NCBI GenBank assembly: GCA_038049695.1 | Contig: CP142453.1 | Coordinates: 22,422,001 to 22,486,000 of the forward strand | Direction of reading: 5' to 3' | From: Cinnamomum chago | Lineage: Eukaryota > Streptophyta > Magnoliopsida > Laurales > Lauraceae | Length of the DNA: 64,000 bases | Shown: positions 34,961 through 47,700 of the stretch, piece by piece | Position numbering within the stretch: position 1 is the stretch's first letter | Layout of the letters: each line of letters begins with the position of its first letter | The notes under the pieces: generated by a model | Databases searched by the model: none | What the model saw: the letters and a program-made list of their open reading frames with translations, nothing else | Told to the model about the DNA's origin: nothing | Translations under genes and position numbers: made by a program

Positions 34961-35395
34961 TAAGGGTGCACAAAAAATCCATCGATTCGTAAATTCGATC
35001 TGATCCGATCCGATTAAAAGGTAAACGGATTGAGAATTTTGTAATCCGTTAGCAACGGATCGGCGGTGGATTCTACCCTCAATCCGCGGATTCAATCCAA
35101 TCCGATCCGATCCGTTGACATTAAATATATAAAAAAATATAAGGGGTCTAAATATAAATTAAGATTTCTAAATATAAAATAAGAAAAAAAAATTTATGGG
35201 TCAAAATGTAATTTTTTTACAACATATTTGATATTTATCTTTTAACATTAGATTGAATGAATTAATTTGATCCGATCTGTGGAGGACCGGATCGGATTTT
35301 AACAGCCACGGATTGGTGACGGATTTGGTCCGTAGGTAACGGATTGGTGATGGATTTGGCCAAATCCGCACTAATCCGATCCGTGTACACCCCTA
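34961..35395. mobile_element. Non-autonomous hAT element with 8 bp target duplication
   Basis: A 435 bp element beginning TAAGGGTGCACA and ending TGTACACCCCTA (imperfect inverted termini), flanked by the exact 8 bp direct repeat ATTTTTAA (34953-34960, 35396-35403). The sub-terminal parts are full of ATCCGATCCGATC-type motifs on both sides, as in Ac-family elements where transposase binding sites cluster. No coding capacity. Confidence 0.88.
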
Positions 35396-35403
35396 ATTTT
35401 TAA

Positions 35404-36405
35404 CATCAAATAATTATTCCTTCTATGAAAATGGAAATCAAATAGAAGATGAGAAATGAATATTCATCCATCACCATAGTACCTCAATATATAAGTAAGT
35501 GATGGTCCCATCTAAACTCATAGCCTTCAACCCACCATCACCAAACGATCAAGCCCTTCAGATGTCATTTTCCTTAGTGGTGAAGTGATCTCAACAAACC
35601 CACAACTTTGAATCCATGAAAACCTCGTGTACAATTAACAATAAAAGAAAGAAAAGGTCTTCCAATGAGGCATTGACCCTGTAGATGACGAGATTAACTC
35701 TTCAGTGGAACACGCGGCTTTGAATAGCAAATGAAAACAACTGATAGTGCGTTTGGTGGATGGTGGGGGTTGAGAGCTTGACATGTTGTTGGGCATTGAG
35801 TATTGAGTATTGACTCCTCTATTATAATCTTATAACCAAAGAAAGAGAATACTTTTAATAATGGTGACGGTGGATTCCCTCCCACATTGTTCATGTCCTT
35901 GTCTAGAAGAAACAGTACTTTTTATCACAAAATACAAACACAAGGAGAAATAAAGGAGTGGGTGGGGGGAGGGAATCTCATGTGAGCTGCGTTTACATTT
36001 TAGACATGAGGAGCATGTGAGTGGGGCAAGTTTGGGGGTGGCACAAGTCAAAAAAACACACAAAGTCTTTGAATGCTTTTTCTGGTTTTTCCTTTCTTTC
36101 CTGACAAGGGACTCACAAGGACCACAAGCATAAAAACACATAATATATGTATAAATGAAGAGTATACACGGTTTCTTTTCTTTTAGTATGTATTTTTAAG
36201 CATTCCCCTTGTTTGAGGGATGGGGCAGCAGATGTAGAACAGAAGACCCCGCCATATCCTTTTGAAAGGTCTACGTCCAGTGAGGCCTAGTTGAAGATAT
36301 ATCACAACATAAATCATTTGTGTAAGAAAACCAGGTCAGTCAAATAATCTTCAAGGGAATTTTGGCAATCAAAGCATCGGACAATTCTCGTAAAGTTTTC
36401 GGCGG
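35404..36405. other. Intergenic
   Basis: The first ~100 bp resemble the interior of the MITE family found in LHCA6 intron 2 (GATGAGAAATGAATATTCATCC). The remainder shows no gene. Confidence 0.4.
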
Positions 36406-36411
36406 AGTCCT

Positions 36412-36535
36412 TTTTCTTTTCTTTTTTATTTTTTATTTTTTATTGGAGGGTTTCGAATTTTTTGGATTGTACTAATCCCTCCGGGCCCAGAGAGAAGCCG
36501 GGTAAACTCTCCCGTAGACCCAGTGTAGTAGTGCA
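36412..36535 (-). mobile_element. 5'-truncated SINE fragment
   Basis: Poly-T followed by the reverse complement of the SINE 3' half (ACTAATCCCTCCGGGCCCAG, AGCCGGGTAAACTC). The tRNA-like head is missing beyond about 36535, and no target duplication was found. Confidence 0.7.
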
Positions 36536-39164
36536 GTTTCTGATTTTTCTCAGTTATACGCATGGATACATACTGATTTTAATGTGAAATCTCCAACTAT
36601 ACAAATCATTAGTAAGAAATCCCCCTTCCGGAGGCAACGGTGTATCCTTAAATCTATAGATTCCTCCCCTATAACTCAACGTTGCCATTTGTTGTTGGTT
36701 ATAAGTATTAATTAGTTCCCCTTTGGCAACTTTACTTTTTGTATCTATTTGATTTAAAACTAATTCTACATTCGAGTGTTTTAAAAAAATTTGTCTCGTT
36801 TTCGAAAGGTAATTAAAAGATAATTTTTTTTAATCATTTAGACATGTATATCAGAAGTGATCAGGAATATTTTTTCTTTGATTTTCAACAAGTTAGCCCA
36901 TCGTACCTTTATATTATGACAAGTTTGTGTATGCTCTTTTATTTTATTATAACTTTGTCTGTACTACTTTTACTGCATAGCAACTTTCACCATATCACTT
37001 TTATCACATGACTAGTTTATTTTCTATAATTAAATTAGAAATGCCAAACAATCTAAATGTAGATGAGTCTAATTGCAATGACTCTATTTCAAGCAAAGCT
37101 GTTTGAATCCGTTCTTTTTGAAAATAATAAGACTTGCCAAAGGGAGGCCCTTAATTTAATTAGAGTATTACATGATCAATGCCATTTTTTCCATTCTTTT
37201 TATTAGATTGAATCATTGGTGTAGGAGAGTCGTATTTCTAATCAAGGACCAAAGATCGATCTTAGGTGCCTTACCATTGATCTAATAGTGATTTGGCCGA
37301 ATCAATACCAATTGAAATGATAAAAAAAAGGGAGTCTCTGAGACTTTGTCTAAATTTCTTCTGTTTATTGTCAAAGCATAAGATTACTACTATGCAAAGA
37401 GATAATTTCTCTTGGTCAGGAACTCTGTCTAAGTCGTATTTCATCATATGATACAAGATTCATTAACAAACTTTCTGTTTATAGTCAAAGCATAAGATTG
37501 CTATTATGCATAGGAGAGTTCCATTGGTCAGGAACTCTGTCTAAGTTGCATTTCATCATATTATATAAAATTGCACACTATTACTGACCAGTAAAAAAAA
37601 AAATGTTTTTCTGCAAAAAAAAGAAAAGAAAAAGAAAAAAGCCCTGGCCTGATATGCATGGTTGCATGAGTTTGAGTCCTTTTAAAGCAAAATAATAATA
37701 ATAATAATAATAATAAATATATATACCATTTTCAAAACTCATATCTCAGGCCTAATTGTTATGAATTTGAGCTGCTCATATCATACAACAGTGGGACAAT
37801 ATTCTCCTTATGAGTGCAGACTGCATATTCAGCTCGTGGGGCCTACTTGGATGCGTTCTTATCATTGTAGGTAGGATTGATGGAAATATCACTTTATAGA
37901 TAAGAAGCATGCAAAAAACCGGCTCTATTAGATTAACCTAGCCCTTGACTTAACAATATTAAAATATGATGATCTATTAATTATAGATTTTTTTTTTTCA
38001 GATTCAATCCAACAGTGAATTCCTTATAGTTTCCGAGTTTTTGAATCATCTACTAATAGACTGGATGGAATTCCTCATCCACAATTGGCTCATCACAGAT
38101 AGTGGGGGTGGTCAACTGGTCATAGCCAGGCAAGCATCAACCAGACACCAACTCGACCCATGTTGGGATGGATTCAGTTCTGCTCATGGCCTATGGACTC
38201 TATCTGGGCCAAGTGTTCTGTTTGATAGTTAAAGAAACTGGGCTTATGTCTGTTGACAAGATCGGCTTGGGCCGAGATATTCATCACAATAGTCTGAGTT
38301 TCTGGCCCATATAATTTGGGCCTGAATATTAGGTAGGTAAGAAAACGGGTCATTCTCCACAGGCTCTGTCAGATCCTGCTAATGCAAAACAGTATCATTA
38401 ATAATTAAGGGGTGTCCAATTGTTGGGATGGAAGGATCAGACCTTATCGAAACCCACCCAATTAGTGAATGGGCCTACTATTCAGGCCAGAGTCGATCAT
38501 ACCACGCTGAGTCGGAGGCCCACTCCAGTCTTGAAAAATATATAACCCATTGTGTTAAATATGTCAGGAAGGCCTTTTAAAGCCAGTTTGTTTGTTTGGA
38601 GTTAAATTCGTAGAAACTCTAGAATAATTTTCTAAAAGTAGCTAAAATTGAAGAAATAAAGGTCAAGAATTCACAGATGACCATAATTTTTTTTTCTTTC
38701 TTGTGGAAAATGGATGAGGGGCAATGGAAAATAAATACCCAGCAACCACCCTACTAAATAAAATATGAGGAAAGTGAAGTGTTTCTATACATACATGGGC
38801 CTAAGTGCCAAGTTTAGCTCGACAGGGGCTATACCTGGATGGTGTTTGATAGAAATTAGATGGCTTAGTGTTTCCAACTCATGGGATGAGTCACCCATGG
38901 TTGCTGTATGCAGCAGGGCCCAAGAAATTTTTTTTTTTCAAGCCATCAAATTCCTAACTTTTGACTGCAGTGGTGTTTGCTTCTTCTTGTCCATTTGTGT
39001 GCTATCCCTAACATCTAGATGGTCTCTCATTTGGGGCCCACCTTGAGAATGCCAAACAGGGGTTGAAAGGAGGAAAAGTAAGTGTGTGACCTGGTCAAAC
39101 ATAGAACCCACATGATCATCCTTACTCTGAATTTAAAGCCTTCTAAGTTGCTGTTTATTGAAGA
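36536..39164. other. Intergenic with local repeats
   Basis: A ~100 bp segment (about 37365-37455) is repeated at 37470-37560 (shared TGGTCAGGAACTCTGTCTAA). An (AAT)n microsatellite lies at about 37687-37715. A MITE of the LHCA6-intron family lies at about 38585-38785. No gene is supported. Confidence 0.45.
37687..37715. repeat. (AAT)n microsatellite
   Basis: About nine uninterrupted AAT/ATA repeats. Confidence 0.9.
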
Positions 39165-39253
39165 AAAAGTTCTACTTCTTCTAATATTTTGTAAATTTTA
39201 AGGGCATGTTTGTAGAAAAAGTTCTACTTCTTCTAATATTTTGTAAATTTTAA

Positions 39254-39686
39254 GGGCATGTTTGTGTAACACTTTCTCGTATAAAAGCAGATGATTTTCC
39301 GCAAAAAACTCATTTTTCATGTGTTTGGTGCGGAACAATTCCACATAAACGCTTTTTTGCATCGTTTGCATTTTCCTTGCTATTGTTAGAAATGGATTTT
39401 CCGCGGGAGGGTATGAAAAATGATTTTCCTCGGAAAACTTCTCCCTCTTTTCCATCAAGTGGTTTTGGGTTGAAATGGAAAAGAGTGAGAAAAAGAGGGA
39501 GAAGTTTTCCAAGGAAATACATTTCTCATGCCCCCATAAGAAACTTATTTCCAGCATTAGCAAGGAAAATGTTGACGAGACAGGAAAACGTTTCCGTGAA
39601 ATTGTTCTACACCAAACGCCTGAAAAATGAGTTTTCCGCAGAAAACCGTTCACTTTCCTTTGAAAAAGTGTTACACAAATATGCCC
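39254..39686. mobile_element. 433 bp hairpin MITE, same family as 7282
   Basis: Termini GGGCATGTTTGTGTAACACT and the inverse of GGGCATATTTGTGTAACACT; flanks TAA (left) and TAG (right). The interior is a long inverted repeat centred near 39465 (for example AACTTCTCCCTCTTTTCC against GGAAAAG...GAGGGAGAAGTT), so a transcript would fold into one hairpin and both strands show open frames by mirror effect. Its left end and 39 bp of flank are tandemly duplicated (39165-39217 and 39216-39268). Confidence 0.85.
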
Positions 39687-40700
39687 TAGATATTCACGTC
39701 TTTTGCATGTTGAATCTAAAGGTGAGGAAAATTCAAATAAATGTGAAACTGAGTTGCTTGAAGGAGTGGGTTGGGTAAAATGTAGGATTGATTACAGGAG
39801 GATCATATGGGCAATGGGCCTCACAAGCTAGACCATTCTTATCCCCGGGAGCTAGATTGTTATGGAAATATTTGCGTAGATCACCATTTTAGTCAACATT
39901 GCATGTGGCTAAAAAAAGTTCTTATGACTCCCCATTATCTCTTTTACAATTAGTGGCAACACGCGGGACCATATGATTCATTTGATTTATGAGGCAAGGC
40001 CTTTGTGACCCAATTGAATATCATGTGGACTTGTTGACCTTTTGGGCCTGTTTGTTTACATAAAATACATAGAAATATATGGTCAAATTAGCTCCATCTA
40101 GAAATTATTAAAGAGCTATTTTGGTTAGGGAAAGGGTTTTATATAAAAGTGTCTTTGGAACTTCCAAGGATGATTAAATGTAATACATTCGGTGTGATCG
40201 ATAATAGATTTATGATATGTAATACAAAACCTCCCCCAAAGAAGATTTGTCGGGTAGTTTGACTTCTATAATAGAAGGACATATTTTATATATGTATATG
40301 CTTGAAACCTGGAGATTCAACACTCTCACTTTTTTGGATGTCCACTACTAATTGAATTATGTGAACTATACCTATTACATTTTATTCACAAATATGTAAA
40401 TTAACCATAAATGGGATTGGTTGGGTCACTTGTCAAAATTAATGCAAACCTGTGTCCTGCCCTAAATCTGACAAAACCACTACCAGAAAGACCCACTAAG
40501 CCTTGGTCCAACTCAGGTGCATTTACTATGAGGCCTCACTGAGAGTCCTGGGTCCAGCCCATTAAGATCATATTTGTATCCAATCTTGTGATAGTCAAGC
40601 CGTTTTCAAGCCTGCTGTGGCATTTAGGGATGCAATTTGGAAAGAAAAAAAATCCCAGAATTGGGCCAACCCAAGGCAAACTAAAATTCTAATAGGGACG
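39687..40700. other. Intergenic
   Basis: Includes a truncated MITE start GGGCCTGTTTGTTTACATA at 40046. No gene seen. Confidence 0.4.
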
Positions 40701-40711
40701 GGAATAGAGGG

Positions 40712-40846
40712 CTGGCCTTGTGGATAAGGCGCCCGCTCCTATCACTCCCATCAGATTTCGTTTTGAACCTTGGTGCGAGCCCTTTACTTCCTATGTCCTG
40801 GCCACTCAGCCAACTGAGCAAAAAGAAAGGAAAAAAAAAAAAAAAA
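40712..40846 (+). mobile_element. Second type of tRNA-derived SINE
   Basis: Head GGGCTGGCCTTGTGGATAAG resembles a tRNA 5' half with an A box. A B-box-like TTTTGAACC lies about 50 bp on, and the copy ends in AAAAAGAAAGG plus a poly-A run. The sequence differs from the 26103 SINE family. It is not a functional tRNA gene, because the acceptor stem does not close. Confidence 0.5.
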
Positions 40847-40859
40847 TCTAAGAGGGGCA

Positions 40860-41750
40860 ATCAAACTCATACTAGGCTTAAAACTTAAAGAGATAATAGT
40901 AGGAATAGATTAGATATGGCATCTCATACACAAATATGTGCTTTCATATGCACACTCAAAAGCAGAGTTTCCTTCATCACGTTACAAGGGTTGTGTTGTA
41001 TATTGTGGCTACCTCCAGTTGAGTTTATTCAGGGGACCTCAGCATTTTTGAATCTTTGAGTGGTTGATGTAGACATTTAAATGAGATACCTGAAGAACAA
41101 GTTATTATGAATTGGGTATTGAGTTTCTAATGGAAAGGGGAAGTTTTATAGAACATCTTTCAGCTAATTTTGCTTAAATTCTAATCACTGTTCCCGACTC
41201 GATATTGTGATAATACCAAATCAAGCACAAGTTTATCATGATTAGCAAGGAGGGAGATCACTTGGTGGAAAACGGTGCATGGGCCCGCCTACATATGTGG
41301 TCAATCTGATGGTGTGTTTGGCAAGTCTGATCTATTAGAAACAGAGCCAATTCTAATAGATACATTTGAAATAGAACTATTTCGATGCGACTCTTTTACA
41401 AATAGACTGTTTGGTAAAATAAATAATATATCAGGTCAAATCTTGATCTCAACTCTGAGTTACATTCACCATTGGGAGTGACCTTATTTCAATCCTCCGG
41501 CTTTGCATAGATAGATGTGATCATCCAACAACAATGATTAGTTTTTGCTTTAGCAAAACCACACTGAGATGAAGCATTTCTTTACCACCTGCCACATGAT
41601 TGATGGTTCTGAATGTCCAGAGAGATACATAAACATCTTATTATGGTGCCAATGAATCATACTACATTGGCCCCCTGTGTTTTGTATAACATTGTTAGTT
41701 TAGTGCTATTTATTTCTAAAGAGAAATAATGTGCTTACCTGAACAGATTT
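40860..41750. other. Intergenic downstream of LAZY gene
   Basis: Likely includes the LAZY-like 3' UTR close to 41750. Nothing else recognised. Confidence 0.4.
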
Positions 41751-41765
41751 GTTGTGAGAAAAGAT

Positions 41766-44700
41766 TTACATCTCCAGAACAATAACTGCAAAAAAGAAAA
41801 GTTTTCATTAGTTTTTTTTTTTTCCTTCTCTATTTTCTTTCAAGAAAAAAAAAACATAAACATGATCTGCCAATTTTTGTGATGTTCAGAGGTAACAAGT
41901 GGTATCAGATCACAGGCCCAGACTTAGCCAGGAGAATCCTCGTCTTGCCGAACAAAGGTGGTGGGCCCCGGTGATGCGCAGGAAAAGCGCGGTACTCACG
42001 ATTGGTGGATCCGTGGTGAGGCTCTCGAGTTGGCTCTCCTCGATGGAGCGGACGGATGGATGATCGTTTGAGGGGAGGCCCGGTAAAAATATCCAAAGAG
42101 ATATGGTCCTTTGTTTGAGGGAAGGATTGTTGGGGATGTGCAACCAAAGTCCCACATTGGCTAGAAATGGGAAAGATCATGGGCATATAAGTAGGACTAA
42201 GTACTCCATTGGTTTGAAGCCTTTTGGGTAGAGTCCAAGAGCAAATCCATAAGGGCTTAGGCCCAAAGTGGACAATATCATACCAATGTGGAGTTTGTGA
42301 TGGTTCATAGTCCTTAACATCATCAAGTGTATTCATTAAAAAAAAAGTGTATTTAACTAAAAAGTTTGTAATGAAAAAGAAAGGAGAGAAGGTGCAATTG
42401 CTCAAGTGGGTCATGGGCATCCCTTCTCACCCACAAGGAGCACAGGTGGAGCAGGCAATGCAGGGAGGAACCCAGGGATGATCTGTGGACTGATAGATAA
42501 GGATAATTTGCAATTCAATCTCAAGTAATAACCAAAAGATTGATAATAAGTTAGAGATATACAGAGCCCCAGCTCATCCAATCATGAATATTCTATACAA
42601 CTCTGTCATTTGACAGCGTCTCAAATTGCTCGTGGATGAGTGGCATTGACACTTTAGTTTCAACCACATGCCTAAGTTTGATAGCCAGTAGCCCAACTTA
42701 GAAAAAGAAAATCACTTTGCTTGGACTCTCAGAGTTATCTCACCTATACCCTGATGTTGAATCAAGGGAAATTTGATGGTATTAAGTTTACTTAGCTAAC
42801 CATTTTTACGAAAATCCTGAGGAGTTAGTAGAGGTAGTGGAAATACTTTTCAAAATTCTCTCTCAGGTGGAACTCTTTTTTTTTTCACCAACACTCCTTA
42901 TCAAGTGGAACCCGGTCAGCACACCTTTGGCAAATGCACAATTTTTTCCAGCGCTGAGTCATTCCTCTTGGATCCGAACACGCGATTGGTTGGTTCTAAT
43001 ACCATATTAAGTTTTCTTAGCTATCCATATTTACCAAAACCTCGCGGCGTTAGTAACTTTTCATTATATAGTACAGGACATGTGGGATTTGGGTGGATGC
43101 CTTTAATTTAAAAGGTTTGCCTAGATAGACTTCAAAATTCAAAATCCTATGCTGCTCCTATGTGATTTATAGCATGGACTACAGACTCATGACTTGAGTC
43201 CCTTGTAGCAGATTTTGTGCCACATGTTGACTAACATTCAACAAGCCGCATATTATCCTCTCTCTTTAACTTGTTTGTGTAATTAGAGGATTTTGTGTTC
43301 TGTAGACTTTTATTTTTATTAGAGAATTGATTTACTGTTTTCGTTTTCATCAAAAATTATCGCAACAAACAACGGACCAGTTGCATGAAAAATTAAAACA
43401 ATTCTTGTCTCTATCATGGAATCCTTTTGTTTCACAAATGCACTCTAAGTACAGTTTTATGTTACACGGTCTTATGCTCCTTTTACTCCTTTCATTCGAA
43501 CACCATTAAGTACAACTTTTTGTCATATTTATTAATTCCTTGTTCTGCTTCTACTATCCTAATTTACTCCTGCTAAACAAGCTAGCCATGGCACTAGAGT
43601 TTGCAGATCACTCCACCTCCACCTTTCCTATCTCCTCATTAGACAAGTTTTTCCACAAATTTGTGAAAAATCAAGCTACAAAAGTTTCTTTTACTCTGTC
43701 AAAAAATTTCTGCATGAAATAATGAAAAATAAAGTCCGCAGGAACCCGAAAAACATTTCTAAAAAGAAATTAGAAAAGCATTGCTAAAGTTTTCGCAATA
43801 AAATGCAACTCTTTTGACTTTATTTTCCTTAAATTTGCAGGAAAACCTTTGTTTTTATAAACCTCTTGTATTTTTAGTTTTCTCTTTTGTAGTTTTTTTC
43901 TTTTATATGGTTGTTCATAGTGAAGAAAGCTCCTTCACTAATTTTGAGGCCTAGACAATCTTGTCAAAACCATTTAAACCTCTTGTTTGAATAGATTTCG
44001 CCTGGGGCCTCTCTCTTCCGAATACATGGGATGTCTAATGTGTTCTGTGCCTATGCCTTGTGATGCATGGATGCATGTTTCCATGATAATGTTGGGCTTT
44101 CTACGCCAACTCCACACCAAGAGTTTACGAGAACTTACAGTCAGAATCTGTTTTGACCCATTTAGATCCATCGTCTGCTTTCTTCGTTTCTTGATCGTTC
44201 GCACATGTCTTCGATGTATGCTTGTTCGCCAAATATCTCCTGGGGGCTGGTGAAGCTGACCTTGTAGAGAGAATCTTCTTGTGAAGTATTTCCCTTAAAA
44301 GCTGCACTTAAAATGTATTAGGAAAGGGTTAATTTGGTTGAAACTTAAAACTCTAGTCACTAATCTCACACTAGCACCCCACCCTCATGCATTATATTCA
44401 ATCAAGTTTAAAATTTATCCAACTCATATTCACCATTAGATAAAGTACCAAGAAAGTGCATGACTAAAAAGTGACCCTCAAATCAAAGGTTTGGATTCTG
44501 ATGTGTGACCCACCTGATCATCCTAATCTTTGATTTTATGCCCTCAAAAGTTCAATGGTTCTGTAGGTGTGATATTTATCATCAGGGCCGGCCCTTAAGG
44601 GGGGCTGTAAGTGCGCTCGCCTTGGGCCCATTTTTCAGGGGGGCCCAAAACGTCATAAAATTGCGATTGTATTTATTTCAATCCCAAAAATTTAGACTTC

Positions 44701-47700
44701 AATTAAACCAACTAGTATCTTTTAAATTCCAAAAAGAAAAATGCAAACGGCCATCCTTTTGTCTCCAAAATAATAAGGCTCCAACTGCATCTTTTCACAT
44801 TCCAAAAGAGAAGTAATTGTTATTTTTTCACGTCTAAAAAAATATCAAAGTCACTTTCCTCGTAGTTGCCATTAAAAAAAAAAAGAAACCTAATAGCAAG
44901 TTCTGAAAATCTTCACGTTTGCACCTTTTTTTCCTCTACATCTTCTCCTTTGTATTTTTCTTTGATCCCTTCAATCTAAAAGGATTTGTTTAGACCCCAG
45001 TCTCGCACTTCAGAAGTCTCTTCCTAGTTACCCATCTACAAATGCCGCCGCTGCAATATGGAGGCGTCAAGAAAAGGAACTGCTGAATGTTCTACTGCTT
45101 TAGCTAGAAGGCAGGTATGCATTTTTTATGTTTTTTCTTCCCTTTACACAACTCTTAGGGTTCCTAGGAGACTGGGACATGAGCTTATTGAGCTCCCAAA
45201 CTCCCATCCCATTAGTTGTCTCCATCACTGACTCATCCCCCCCTACCACATACTTTTTTCTTTTCTTTTTTAATTTTTGTAACAGAAGGGACAATGTAAA
45301 AGGGCCTTTACACGTCTCAGTCTCTCTCTCCGTATTTTTTTTTTATTGTTCTAGACTTACAATAGATGATTGCGCTTGCACAACGTACTGCCGTGACTTT
45401 AGTTGCAATCCTTATCCAAAAGACATGAAAAATCACACTTAATAAATGTTCCACTTCCTAGAGTTTGACTGTAAAAGCCCAATGAACGAAAAAACAATGG
45501 GACTTTAAGTGGAGAATCTATTTTAGAGTTGGATTTTTAGACTTGAATTCAGGTGGAGCCTGAATTCAGCCCATTGAAGTCAGACAAATGTTAGAGAACA
45601 CTTTCTAGCGGTCCGATCCCTTTAGTCCTTTACATGCGCTTTCAATCATCAATGGGCCAACTGTTCGATCACCCTAAAATTATTAAATCTATTCCAAGGG
45701 TGGGCCCACTGATGGATCTGGACCTACATAATATTTTTTAGACTTTCTAAAAGTAAATGATCCCACTGGAAAAGGGCCATCACTAAGTTTTTCGGGTGAT
45801 ATTCAAGTGAGGGATTCCCTCTTAGATATATAGGGGGTATTCAAAAGAGAATATTCCCAAAAGGTACAAAAGTGTTTTTGTACTTGAAACTTTCTAAAAA
45901 TGAGAGTGTCCTTCGCCCTATGGTGAGGGAATCTCACTCTTGAATATTACCCATATATAATATATATATACCTAATTTTTACTCTTGCCCGAGGCCCTGA
46001 AAAATTCAGAACCGGCCCTGTTTATGATGCTTCATTCTAATGGTCAATGATGATCAGATCAATATCAAATTTGGAGAGTGCCAACTTCATGGGTCTAGTG
46101 ATCAGTGTAAGGGGTTTGTTTCATTTAAAAGTAGATTCCATACCAAGATCATTTTATTGGTTCTTATTAGCAAGGACCCCTCTAGAGAATAAAGGAATGC
46201 ATGAATAGTTGATACCTTTTCCATCCTCGACTCAGGAATCGGGTCTCTTAAGCTTGGAGTAGGCGCAGAACCTCCGTGACAAATAAACATCTTTTTAAGA
46301 AGAAAAGAGATCGATCTTTGTCTAATTCCATTATTTTGATCCATGCATATTTCCTTGGCTTTGTTCAAGATGACACTGGTATTTCTTGTATCATCATCAT
46401 CATCTTCATCTTCATCATATATATCGCTGGAAGGCTTCTCGCAGTTCGTCCGATCGACCTCCAAACTCGACGGGCAATTCAGGAATCTGTCCAATGGAAG
46501 ATTACTATCTTCTCTTGATTCATTGCCATTGGCAATTGGCTTAAGTGACAATAGCTTTCTTAATTCCTTCTGAAATTCTCCCACTTCTTCCTCCATCACA
46601 TCCAAAAATCTCTGTGATGAATGTGAATTTTCTGAAGAGTCATGTGTATCTAAATCTTGGTCTGGCTGATGATTTCCAAAAGTCCCAATCGCCAGAAACG
46701 CATGTGGCCAGTCGCTGAATTCCTCTTTGCAAGCTTCTTGCTTGGGGTGGCCTATAAGGAAATTAACAAAAGAAATGAAATTGAAATACATAATTGAAAC
46801 TATATGGTGTTGACTAGAACACTGCTTACCATTTCAAATCTCATTCATGGTAACCTTAATAGTAATTCAATTATTTTAATTGGATCACTTAATGCATAAA
46901 AAAGAGCATGATTAGAGATAAATCCCACTCATTACTTCTTTGAAAATCTATGCTCAAAGCCTAGTTTTTGCTACATACTGAATTAGATAAGGGTTGTTAA
47001 ATCAAGTTCTTCTCAAATTGATTGTTTTCTGTTTTATTGAGTGATATCATATGTTGGTGTGAGCAAGACCCATGAAGATGCACTGCATTTGCAGTATTAG
47101 CTGCAAATTGCAATATATATGGGGCCGTGCTTTCCCACGGAGGCCCATCTAGAGCCCCACTAATGAGGATCGGAAGATCTAGAGTCCATCAGGTCATCCT
47201 AACCCTTTGATCCGCTGCCCTCCGATTTAAATCTTTTTTTTTTTATATATATCAGTCCAAATGTCAATTTCATTCTGATGGGTGTCAAAATAAATTAGAT
47301 CCAGTGACATTATGTGTGCAGGCGTGTGGGGAAGGAGGTGGGGGTTGGGAGAGGGGGTAGTGGGTGAGAGACTGGATGGACCCACACGGCCATCCGCATG
47401 GATGTCTCCATGACGGACTGTCTGGAAGAGAGCATTCTCCCTCTGTGTAGTACTCTAAAGGAGAGAGAAAAAAGAATTTTCATATACATAGAATTCGGTC
47501 ATTCTGCTCATTCAAGAAAGTAATGCATGAGTGTGACATGTTGGAGACCGCAGTCCTGTGCATTCGCAATGAATGTTCACCCCAACCTCCCATTCATATC
47601 TTCTACATTTCATGCATGAAAAAGAACAAATATTCCTACTTCTACATAGCTTTTACGGTATCTACCACAATATGATGAGATTGTTAGATTTCTATCTAGT

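Noticed and set aside
39198..39778. Open frames of 151 and 133 codons on opposite strands.
   Set aside because: They mirror each other because the underlying MITE is a long hairpin; no protein family resemblance.
41905..42420. 171-codon minus-strand open frame.
   Set aside because: It spans the primer site, internal region and 3' LTR of a TRIM-like element, which has no coding capacity on either strand.
44125..44307. Treating the LAZY protein as ending in TDSD-CKFS.
   Set aside because: A T|GTAAGT donor precedes it, and an acceptor with an in-phase FIVLEM-stop exon exists at 41766-41785, matching the family C-terminus.
46276..46573. Plus-strand frames inside the LAZY exon 3.
   Set aside because: Antisense shadows of the conserved LAZY coding sequence (poly-Ser mirrors the acidic run).
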